From: Calditrichia bacterium | GTDB lineage: Bacteria > Calditrichota > Calditrichia > RBG-13-44-9 > J075 | Reading direction: 5' to 3' | DNA: 64,000 nt | Assembly (NCBI GenBank): GCA_028284905.1 | Contig: JANQQU010000022.1 | Span: forward strand, 62,001 to 126,000 | Shown here: in pieces, positions 8,214 to 15,553 of the stretch | How the letters are laid out: every line of letters begins with the position of its first letter | How positions within the stretch are numbered: the stretch's first letter is position 1 | Program-made: the position numbers and the translations under genes | The notes under the pieces: model-generated | The model's input: the letters and a program-made list of their open reading frames with translations, nothing else | Database searches by the model: none | What the model was told of the DNA's origin: nothing

Positions 8214-9149
8214 TTAAGGACGGATGACACGTTGATTCTTGGTCAAAAACTGTTCTTCTATTAATATCGGCACACCTTCTTCGGACCAGGGAAAATCCGG
8301 CACTACAGAGGGGCGAGTGACTTGCAATGAGAGATGAGGTTCCCGGGTGACGCCGGAATTTCCGACAGCAGCAATTGGTAAGCCTGCTGTCACAGTATCC
8401 CCGCTGGAAACGGTTATGCTTCCTTGCTTTAAACAACCGAGGTAGACAGAATACTCACCATTCTGAATAATGATATAATTCCCCAGTAATTCATCATCTT
8501 TCAGGGACGATTCCGGAGGTGTATAATCCGCTAAACTATCGACGACAGTGGTAATGATGCCATCGCAGGGGCTATAGACTGTTTCACCATGAATATAATA
8601 CTCCGAAAGTTTCTCCGGGAAATACCCTGCTGCTCTTTTGCCGGCATTATCCAGCTTAACAAAGGCGAGTGAATATTTTTCCGGAACCGGGGGTAATCTA
8701 TGGTTTTCATTGATAACCGGGCTATCCCCGCCTTCTATGACATAATATTTACCGTTTTTTAATGGAAATTGCAGGGGAATAGCCTTGCCGGAAAAGCTTT
8801 GTCCCAGGTATGCCCAAATCGTTATACCGAGAAAAACCAAAATGAACAATCCAAAGAAGAAAAAACCGAATTTTTCCCGGGGATGGCGCTGGATATTAAA
8901 AGGCAGGGATTTGTGCTTGATGAAAACATAAATAGTAATAAGAATGAATAGAACAAGGTAAACATAACGTAGCGCATAACCATACATATACCATTCACCC
9001 GTATAAAACAGACGCGCAACATAAACACCGACCAGGGCGGTCATAATAATGATGTCCAATGTGCTGCGGTAATACTTCCGGAGCTGCCAGAAGAGGAATG
9101 CGATGGGAATAATAAAATGTTCTGCAAGTAAGATAAAACTGTTTAGCAT
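8214..9149 (-). CDS. Membrane protein with degenerate M23 (LytM-like) domain
   Basis: A 311-residue protein. Residues 1-130 contain about five hydrophobic segments. Residues 135-305 resemble a peptidase M23 fold: YSLAFVKLD, VYSPCDGIITTV, GNYIIIQNG, then GSITVSSGDTV and AAVGNSG with EPHLSLQV. Active M23 enzymes have an HxxxD pair, an early His before the LxxGS strand and a final HxH. Here the early position reads YLGCLKQGSI and the last motif is HLS instead of HLH. At least two zinc ligands are therefore missing, and the domain is probably non-catalytic. It may act as a scaffold or regulator of cell-wall hydrolysis, as other LytM pseudo-enzymes do. Confidence 0.75.
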   Translation of the reverse strand: MLNSFILLAEHFIIPIAFLFWQLRKYYRSTLDIIIMTALVGVYVARLFYTGEWYMYGYALRYVYLVLFILITIYVFIKHKSLPFNIQRHPREKFGFFFFGLFILVFLGITIWAYLGQSFSGKAIPLQFPLKNGKYYVIEGGDSPVINENHRLPPVPEKYSLAFVKLDNAGKRAAGYFPEKLSEYYIHGETVYSPCDGIITTVVDSLADYTPPESSLKDDELLGNYIIIQNGEYSVYLGCLKQGSITVSSGDTVTAGLPIAAVGNSGVTREPHLSLQVTRPSVVPDFPWSEEGVPILIEEQFLTKNQRVIRP

Positions 9150-9190
9150 CTCGAAACCGGATTTTTGATGGTTTTTAGGGTGTTGTTATA

Positions 9191-9568
9191 TTAATCCATT
9201 TGTCGAATAACAGCGAAGGCAAGCAGTAACCACCCGGCCATAAATGCCAATCCGCCGATCGGTGTAATTGCACCAAAGGCGCGAATACCGCTAATACTCA
9301 TTATATATAAGCTGCCGGAAAAAAGCAGTGTGCCGGCCAAAAAACACCAACCACTCCAATGGACAAGCGGTGTCGGTAAAATGGTCTTTGCTATAACGCC
9401 GGTAATTAGTAATGCCAGTGCATGAACCAGATGATATAGCACCCCGGTTTGATATGCTGAAAACATATTCTCAGCCAATTTATTTTTGAGCATATGCGCG
9501 CCAAAAGCACCGAGTGCAATGCCTAAAAATGCGCTGAAACTGCCGATAACCAGAAATTGTTTTGCCAT
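9191..9568 (-). CDS. DUF423 family small membrane protein
   Basis: A 125-residue inner-membrane protein with four hydrophobic helices. The pattern GAFGAH near residue 24, YHLVHALALL and SGSLYIMSISG is that of the DUF423/YgdD family, whose function is not established. The ATG at 9568 is chosen because AAGGAG lies about 10 bases upstream. An in-frame start 24 codons earlier would add an unrelated segment. It lies 41 bases upstream of the M23-like gene on the same strand and may be co-transcribed with it. Confidence 0.88.
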   Translation of the reverse strand: MAKQFLVIGSFSAFLGIALGAFGAHMLKNKLAENMFSAYQTGVLYHLVHALALLITGVIAKTILPTPLVHWSGWCFLAGTLLFSGSLYIMSISGIRAFGAITPIGGLAFMAGWLLLAFAVIRQMD

Positions 9569-10217
9569 TCTTATTAACTCCTTCCAAAGCTTTGCTGTAA
9601 AGAGGCAAGTATAATTCCTTGAGCGATTAAATCCAAGCATCGGAAATAAATGGGGGATTAGACACAGCGATGGAGGCTAAACACCTGATTGATAGAGAAA
9701 ATAATTCACATAAAGGTGAGCAGCCGTTTTACAAATATACAATATTGCTAATTACATAGAGAATCGCTGCGAAGGCCTTTGAAAGACATTTTTCTATTTT
9801 GATTAGTAAAATTTCTTCAGAGAATTTCCTGTGCATTTGAAGGGATAGATCAGTTTGTTGAAAAAAAGTGAATTTATAAATATGCGAAAAGCGTTTTTAT
9901 GGCGAATATTTATCGAAATTTGTGAATTTATTGCACAAAAAATGACGAATATCACATTTTTCAAAATTGCTTTCAAAAAAAATAGCCCCTATTCTTGCCT
10001 ATTCAATTTTTTTTTTGTATACTTACGGGCGTTTCAACAAATGCTGCCTGCCTGGCAGTAAATCAATACGCTAAAGCCTTTTAAGCGTATGTCTATATTT
10101 CCGATGGTAATACAGTTTTTTCGATTTTTATACATTTGACTTTTTTGGCATCTTAGTTGCCGATTACTTGTCAAGACCAGGGGTCTGCTAAATAAAAAGT
10201 TATCAAGGAAGAACTTA
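9569..10217. other. AT-rich intergenic region
   Basis: About 650 bases, very AT-rich from 9720 to 10020. A 7-base inverted repeat (ATACGCT/AGCGTAT) lies at 10066-10090 and a short CTGCC/GGCAG palindrome just before it. A possible 68-codon reading frame at 9855 lacks a ribosome site and looks like chance. It presumably contains divergent promoters for the DUF423 gene and the small membrane gene at 10249. Confidence 0.45.
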
Positions 10218-10262
10218 ATGCAAACCCGAAACTATGGGGTACTGAAGTATGCAGCAAAATGA
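10218..10262 (+). CDS. Short upstream ORF (14 codons)
   Basis: The ATG at 10218 follows the strong ribosome site AAGGAAG. It encodes 14 residues ending at TGA 10260-10262, and so overlaps the first 14 bases of the next gene in a different frame. The downstream ATG at 10249 has only a weak ribosome site, so this ORF probably works as a translational leader. The peptide itself shows no recognised motif. Confidence 0.45.
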   Translation: MQTRNYGVLKYAAK

Positions 10263-10503
10263 TACGCGAAAGTTGATAGTCACACTATATGTGCTGACAG
10301 TTCTATTCCTTGGGGCGATCTATTTTCAAGGTGAAATGATCAAAGAACCCGGAGCGATTGCAACGCTCAAAAACGCCAATTATGCCGGCGGTGGCATTAT
10401 TCCATCTTTTCAATTGAGTGGCGAAATGGCATTTTTGACGCTTGTTTCGGTAACGTTGTTCTTTGGATTTGCCTGGTTAGTTTCCCGCGCTAGAAATTAT
10501 TAA
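10249..10503 (+). CDS. Small two-helix membrane protein
   Basis: An 84-residue protein with two hydrophobic segments (about residues 8-27 and 58-79) joined by a polar, Gly-rich loop (NYAGGGIIP), and a basic C-terminus (SRARNY). I do not recognise the family. A clear rho-independent terminator follows 28 bases after the stop, which supports a real monocistronic gene. Translation probably depends on the 14-codon ORF that overlaps its start. Confidence 0.6.
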   Translation: MQQNDTRKLIVTLYVLTVLFLGAIYFQGEMIKEPGAIATLKNANYAGGGIIPSFQLSGEMAFLTLVSVTLFFGFAWLVSRARNY

Positions 10504-10530
10504 TATTTCTATAAGATATTGTATGGAGAC

Positions 10531-10576
10531 ACCGAATGCTTCGGTTCGATTCGAACTGAGGTGTTCGGTTTTTTTC
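10531..10576 (+). terminator. Rho-independent terminator
   Basis: A long hairpin whose outer arms ACCGAATGC and GTGTTCGGT pair with two G-U wobbles, and whose inner arms form GTTCG/CGAAC around ATT. Seven T follow. It ends the small membrane gene transcript and separates it from the convergent aldolase-like gene. Confidence 0.85.
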
Positions 10577-10585
10577 GTACACTAT

Positions 10586-11674
10586 TTAGTCGATAATCTT
10601 TATATGCCCTCCCAGTAAGTTTGCTGCCAGGCAGGAATGCACCGGCAGAACTAAAACCAAACCTCCTATAGAAAATTGCGGAAATAATGTGCTGCTTGTT
10701 TTGATGATGCCATGCTCCTGAGACAATCGCATAAGCTTGGTATGTTGCAGAGATTGTGTCCATCCATCACTTGATGGAAATGCAATTCGTCCAAAGCTGC
10801 TGCTTTGTCCGTCTGGAAGAAAATCCTTCGAAAGATGAACAGCGCCTCCATAGATCACCACCTCCCGGCGTTCCGGGTGTTTCGCGACAATTGGGCAGGC
10901 GATTCCCAGCGAGATTTCCTGTTCGCTGCATGAACCGATCGCTTCTTGCATCAAGTCGTAAAAGATATAATTCCCAGGACGGAATTCATCGAATACTCCA
11001 AGGTCTTCAACTAATGAAGCTGTTGGCGTATCTCCCAGGGAAATTTTAAGGGAAGTGTAGCCTTCATTGCTCAGTATCTCGTTGATTTTTTCCAGGCGCG
11101 CTAAAGAAGCCTGATGAATCTCACTTACCTCGGATGGACTATCGACGCTATAGGTATGGCCGGCATGGGCCAGCAACCCGGTCAGCCCCAGGTGAGGCGA
11201 ATCGTTAAGAACGTTCGCAACAGCCGTTATCGCTTCGAAATTATCCCAGAAAATCCCGGTGCGATGATATCCTGTATCTATTTTTATCCAAACATTGATT
11301 GGGCTAGTGGTATGTTGGGAAAGATGCAAGGCGCTCTCTGTTGATTCAACCAAAATACCGAGTTGAACTTTCCGGGCCAGCGCATCAATGGCTGCGGCCT
11401 CCCGGGGATTGTAGGGGAAGGCGATAATAATATCCCGCCAGCCATCCCGGGCAAACTTCTCCGCCATTTCCAGGGAGGAAACTGTTATTGCTGTAATGCC
11501 TGCTGACCGGTACCAATTGCCAACTTCTACGGATTGATGGGTTTTAAAGTGCGGCCTGCAAAGGATGCCTCGTGACGTGGTTTTATCGAGCACTTTAGCG
11601 ATATTCTGCAATGCCTGGGACTTACGAATAACCAGGGTTGGGCGGGTAATGCTGTTATATACCGGGTGTTCCAT
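10586..11674 (-). CDS. PLP-dependent D-threonine aldolase / D-serine dehydratase-like enzyme
   Basis: A 362-residue fold-type III PLP enzyme. The PLP lysine is in RPHFKTHQS (about residue 44). KIDTGYHRTG and LLAHAGHTY match the alanine-racemase-like barrel. The C-terminal metal site is seen as a His and Cys in VHSCLAANL, as in D-threonine aldolase and eukaryotic-type D-serine dehydratase. It should cleave or dehydrate D-hydroxy amino acids with PLP and a divalent metal. The sequence does not tell which. A ribosome site AGGCGAG precedes the ATG. It is divergent from pbpC with only 17 bases between the starts. Confidence 0.85.
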   Translation of the reverse strand: MEHPVYNSITRPTLVIRKSQALQNIAKVLDKTTSRGILCRPHFKTHQSVEVGNWYRSAGITAITVSSLEMAEKFARDGWRDIIIAFPYNPREAAAIDALARKVQLGILVESTESALHLSQHTTSPINVWIKIDTGYHRTGIFWDNFEAITAVANVLNDSPHLGLTGLLAHAGHTYSVDSPSEVSEIHQASLARLEKINEILSNEGYTSLKISLGDTPTASLVEDLGVFDEFRPGNYIFYDLMQEAIGSCSEQEISLGIACPIVAKHPERREVVIYGGAVHLSKDFLPDGQSSSFGRIAFPSSDGWTQSLQHTKLMRLSQEHGIIKTSSTLFPQFSIGGLVLVLPVHSCLAANLLGGHIKIID

Positions 11675-11691
11675 CGGCTCGCCTGTTCTAA

Positions 11692-14082
11692 ATGATTTTT
11701 AAAATAGCAAATTATCAATTCTTTGGCGGATTGGGATACATTATATTCTGCTTAATGATTGTAATGATTCGCGAGATTTTATCCAAACGTTCTGTTCAGG
11801 TCACCCTGGCGCTCCTCCTTCTGTCCTTTTTAGCAATACCGCTTCCTTCACCCTTATTCCCGGATGATTACAGTGCTGTCGTTTTGGATCGGGAGAATAA
11901 AATCCTGCGGGCATTTCTAAATACGGAAGAGCAATGGTGCTTACCGCCAAGAGACGATTTCGTGGTTCCGGAAAAGCTGAAGACAGCTGTATTACTCTTC
12001 GAAGATCAGTATTTTAATTACCACCCCGGTATTAATCCTTTCGCAATTGCCCGGGCATTTTTTCAAAATATTAGCCGTGGAGAAAGGGTTAGTGGGGCCA
12101 GTACAATTACTATGCAGGTTGCCCGGCTGATGCAGCCGAAGCAACGAACCTACATGAACAAAATTCTGGAAATACTCCAGGCCTTGAAAATCGATGCGCT
12201 GTATAATAAAGCGGAAATCCTTCGGACGTATCTAGACCATGCGCCATATGGAGGCAACATTATTGGTTACCAGGCGGCTGCGCTACGCTATTTTCAAAAG
12301 ATGCCCGAGCAGCTGACCTGGGCAGAATCCGCTATGTTAGCAGTGCTTCCCAATGCGCCGGGGTTAATTTCTCCGGATGTTAACCCGGATAAATTAAAAG
12401 ATAAAAGGAATCACCTATTAAAGAAGCTAAAGAAGGAAGGCATTATTGATGATGCCGATTATGAACTGGCACTGCTGGAGAAAATTCCCCGTGGATCAGT
12501 CCCGTTTCGCATACAGGCAGCACATCTTGCCCGCTTCTTGAAAAATCGGGAAAAAGCAGGTTTAATTGAAACAACACTTGATGCCAATGTTCAGGAAAAT
12601 GTCGCAGTACTATTGAAACGACATGTGCGCTATTTAGCAGAACAGGGCATTTATAACGGCGCTGCTTTAGTGGCAGATACCCGCAGTGGGGAAGTGCTGG
12701 CCTATGTTGGCTCGCAGGATTTTTTCGACGCTGCTCATGATGGTCAGGTTGATGGCGTTCGCGCTGCCCGATCATCAGGGTCCCTGCTAAAACCGTTTTT
12801 ATTTGCATTGAGTATTGATGAAGGAATTATTGTTCCGCAAACTTTACTGAAAGATGTGCCGACCTACTACGGATCTTTTGCGCCGCAAAATGCCAACGAA
12901 TCATTTGATGGTATTGCATCGGCGCAATCTGCTTTAACCCGTTCTTTAAACGTCCCTGCTGCAAGATTGCTTTATACTTATGGTGTGCATCCGTTTTATT
13001 TGTATTTGCAGTCTAACGGCATGACCACTCTTTTTCGCAGCGCCAATGACTATGGTTTGCCGCTAATTCTTGGTGGGGCCGAAACGACCTTATGGGACAT
13101 GGCTAAGTTTTACCGGGGCCTGGGCACTGCCGGAAAAATTACCCCAATAAAGGTCTTGAAAAATCCTGTAAAAGTCCGAGCCGGTGCCCAGGTAGAAATT
13201 AGTCCCATGGCCAGCTATATGACCCTGAACATGCTGCGGGATCTGAAACGGCCCGGCGCAGAATATTACTGGGAGCAGTATAATAATCAATGGCCACTCG
13301 CCTGGAAAACCGGTACCAGTTATGGGCAGCGGGATGCCTGGGCAGTCGGTGTAAGTCCACAATGGACAATCGCAGTGTGGGTTGGGAACTTTAATGGCGA
13401 AGGAAATGCAAACCTTGGAGGCGCAAAAAGTGCCGGACCGCTTTTGTTTGATATCTTCAATTATTTACCGAAAGCAGCAGAACTGTCCTGGTTTGCCCAG
13501 CCTGAATCGGATCGAGCCTCTTTAGAAATTTGCCGGGATACCGGCTTTCGTGCCAGCAGCGATTGCCCGGAAAAGGATGTGATCGATGTGCCGCGTTATA
13601 TGAAACCGCTGCGATTGTGTCCGTATCATAACCGCATTTTTCTGGCCAATAATCAGCAATATCAAGTTTGCTCGCTTTGCTGGGATAGCGGTGAATATTT
13701 TATGACGCAACGTTTAATATATCCGCCGGATATTGTTCAGTATCTGCGGCAGCGGGGGGAGATGGTTCACAATGTGCCGGTACATCACCCGGATTGCCCG
13801 GCGCAAAATGATCAAAAGCCACTCCAGATATTATATCCGCAGGAAGATGCGCGGTTATGGGTACCGCGAGATTTTGGCGGCGAATTACAAAAGGTCGTAT
13901 TGAAGACAGCGCATCGGCAGGACGATGTGAAGATATATTGGTATCTTAATGAACATTATCTGGGTAGTACAGAGGACAGGCACGAAATGGCTGTTTCGCT
14001 GGAAAAAGGGTGGCATGTGCTCGAAGTGGTTGATGGGAAGGGATTCCGGGATAAAAAAAGATTCTATGCCGATTTGCGTTAA
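11692..14082 (+). CDS. pbpC: Penicillin-binding protein 1C
   Basis: A 796-residue bifunctional wall synthase anchored by one N-terminal helix (about residues 34-52). The glycosyltransferase domain has the catalytic Glu in FEDQYFNYHPG and SGASTITMQVARL. The transpeptidase domain has the nucleophile Ser364 in SGSLLK, SLN in TRSLNVPA, and KTGTS. The C-terminal 90 residues match the extra domain found in PBP1C. Cysteine motifs in the segment CRDTG...CPEKD...LCPYHN and CSLCW are usual for this family. The true start may be the Met at 11755 or 11764, since none has a clear ribosome site. The alpha-2-macroglobulin gene that often accompanies pbpC is absent. Confidence 0.92.
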   Translation: MIFKIANYQFFGGLGYIIFCLMIVMIREILSKRSVQVTLALLLLSFLAIPLPSPLFPDDYSAVVLDRENKILRAFLNTEEQWCLPPRDDFVVPEKLKTAVLLFEDQYFNYHPGINPFAIARAFFQNISRGERVSGASTITMQVARLMQPKQRTYMNKILEILQALKIDALYNKAEILRTYLDHAPYGGNIIGYQAAALRYFQKMPEQLTWAESAMLAVLPNAPGLISPDVNPDKLKDKRNHLLKKLKKEGIIDDADYELALLEKIPRGSVPFRIQAAHLARFLKNREKAGLIETTLDANVQENVAVLLKRHVRYLAEQGIYNGAALVADTRSGEVLAYVGSQDFFDAAHDGQVDGVRAARSSGSLLKPFLFALSIDEGIIVPQTLLKDVPTYYGSFAPQNANESFDGIASAQSALTRSLNVPAARLLYTYGVHPFYLYLQSNGMTTLFRSANDYGLPLILGGAETTLWDMAKFYRGLGTAGKITPIKVLKNPVKVRAGAQVEISPMASYMTLNMLRDLKRPGAEYYWEQYNNQWPLAWKTGTSYGQRDAWAVGVSPQWTIAVWVGNFNGEGNANLGGAKSAGPLLFDIFNYLPKAAELSWFAQPESDRASLEICRDTGFRASSDCPEKDVIDVPRYMKPLRLCPYHNRIFLANNQQYQVCSLCWDSGEYFMTQRLIYPPDIVQYLRQRGEMVHNVPVHHPDCPAQNDQKPLQILYPQEDARLWVPRDFGGELQKVVLKTAHRQDDVKIYWYLNEHYLGSTEDRHEMAVSLEKGWHVLEVVDGKGFRDKKRFYADLR

Positions 14083-14540
14083 TTTTTGCTGCCGTTCTTG
14101 ATTTCATGCCCTGATTGATTCGCATAGACATTCTCAATAATACGCCGGGCATTTTCATAATCGGATTCCAGGGTATCTTTGATCGCGGAAAGATTAAATG
14201 GCGTGGCTTCATATTCCAGGTTTTCCACGACCAGATGAACGAGAATGGTTGAGTGATCGCCGAGGGGAATTAGCCGCGAGCGATGTAATTCTTCCTTTTC
14301 GTTTTGCCGAATAACCCGAAAATCAACAATCCCAAAATCTTTATTTAAACATGGAATAACCTTGAAAGAATTTCCGGCAGCATCTTTGGCAAGATAATGG
14401 TTGAAGCGCAGTAAATTAATTTCTGAAATCCAATTCGGATAGAGCACCGGAAACATTAAAGGATTAGTGACATAGTTCCACAAGTAATCATATGATACCT
14501 GGAAAGCTTTGCTAATAACATCGGTTTTGGAAACAGTCAT
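14079..14540 (-). CDS. SRPBCC / START-like ligand-binding protein
   Basis: A 153-residue protein with the helix-grip pattern of polyketide-cyclase/SRPBCC proteins: an N-terminal beta strand, YDYLWNYVTNP, WISEINLLRF and a long C-terminal helix (LSAIKDTLESDYENARRIIENV). These bind hydrophobic ligands, and no ligand can be inferred. The ATG at 14540 has GGAGG just upstream and is chosen over one 26 codons earlier. Its stop shares the TTAA tetranucleotide with the stop of convergent pbpC. Confidence 0.75.
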   Translation of the reverse strand: MTVSKTDVISKAFQVSYDYLWNYVTNPLMFPVLYPNWISEINLLRFNHYLAKDAAGNSFKVIPCLNKDFGIVDFRVIRQNEKEELHRSRLIPLGDHSTILVHLVVENLEYEATPFNLSAIKDTLESDYENARRIIENVYANQSGHEIKNGSKN

Positions 14541-14729
14541 TACACCTCCGTCTTTCGGATATTTCCGGTAATTGAAGTTGAGCTGGTAAAGAGAGAGCCA
14601 ATATTGGGATAATATCACCGGTTCAGATGATCATTACCTTCAATACATAACTTCAATTTGTTGTCAAATCCCTGTCAAAGGGAGAAAAGCGTCATTACAG
14701 GAATAATGCAAAAGTTATGAGGAGAAATG

Positions 14730-14765
14730 ATGTCGTATAACCCAAAATTGGCAGAAAAAAAATAA
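14730..14765 (+). CDS. Possible 11-residue micro-ORF
   Basis: The ATG at 14730 follows a near-ideal GAGGAG and encodes 11 residues (MSYNPKLAEKK) before TAA. An adjacent ATG at 14727 is in the same frame. The 3' half overlaps the left arm of an inverted repeat. It could be a genuine small peptide, a decayed gene start, or chance. Confidence 0.25.
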   Translation: MSYNPKLAEKK

Positions 14766-14782
14766 ACGATGCCAAATTTGGG
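14741..14782. repeat. Inverted repeat (12-base arms)
   Basis: CCCAAAATTGGC at 14741-14752 pairs with GCCAAATTTGGG at 14771-14782 with a single mismatch around an 18-base AT-rich loop. It lies 13 bases beyond the stop of the minus-strand lipoprotein gene and may help to end that transcript. It lacks a clean T-run after the stem on that strand. Confidence 0.5.
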
Positions 14783-14794
14783 CAATTTAGGGGA

Positions 14795-15289
14795 TTACTC
14801 ACTTCCCGAGGGGCTGTCCAGTGGGGGAGCAATTTCGTCTTGTAAATTTAACCCGCTTTCCAAATTGTTTTCAAGAGATTTAATCGCATCCCGAAAACCA
14901 CACATGAGTAATTCCCGGCGGTCTTTTTCACGCAAAATCTGTGTCGTTTGTTCTGCATACTCATGATCGAGTGCGTATCTTTGGCTAAAACGGGGGATTT
15001 CCTGGTTGGCATAGATCCAACTTTCGATACATTGGAGTGTCCGGCAAAGCTTGATAGTGCCATAAAGTCTTTTGAATGCTTCCAGACGAGCTTTTCGTTC
15101 TTCGAGATCAATGGTGGACTTTACAAACTTAACCACTGCATCACGATGCATTTTGCAATATACTTCTTCGTCGCTGGCTGTCTTTTGGCGATCACAGCAA
15201 AGTTTTCCACTGCTGCAACTACTGAGGAGAAGGATACTGGTAATGAAAATTAGGAGCGTTGTTATCGAAAAATGTTTGAATGCATTCAT
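14795..15289 (-). CDS. Cys-containing lipoprotein, unknown function
   Basis: A 164-residue protein with a type II signal peptide (STLLIFITSILLLSSC by pattern) and lipobox LLSSC. The mature part is charged and helical, with scattered Cys pairs (LCC, LCRTLQC) and an Asp/Glu-rich tail. The ATG at 15289 with GGTGAT upstream is preferred over a GTG three codons earlier. I do not recognise the family. It is divergent from the caspase gene across 264 bases. Confidence 0.65.
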   Translation of the reverse strand: MNAFKHFSITTLLIFITSILLLSSCSSGKLCCDRQKTASDEEVYCKMHRDAVVKFVKSTIDLEERKARLEAFKRLYGTIKLCRTLQCIESWIYANQEIPRFSQRYALDHEYAEQTTQILREKDRRELLMCGFRDAIKSLENNLESGLNLQDEIAPPLDSPSGSE

Positions 15290-15553
15290 TGTTATCACCG
15301 TCTGTTTTCTGGCTTCAAAAATTATCCGGAGATGATCGAGTGAATTTGAGTGTTAATTTGTTTTCAAAGATCGGCATCTGCACAACTTTTCCGCAGATAG
15401 ACTCTTTTACTAATTTTGAAGCGATAGTATCCTGATTTTTTTATAAATATTCAAGTTAAGAATTATTTTCTGGTTGTGAAATTGGCACGGCGGTTGCCTA
15501 AAGCAATGTTAGTTGTTACTATAGAGTGAACAATTGGCAGGCAGGAGAGATAT

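Noticed and set aside
9855-10061. 68-codon plus-strand frame in the AT-rich gap
   Set aside because: No ribosome site, and its Phe/Lys/Ile-rich translation reflects base composition.
10540-10570. Possible tRNA T-arm (GGTTCGATTC)
   Set aside because: The match lies inside a terminator hairpin, and no acceptor, D or anticodon arms fit around it.
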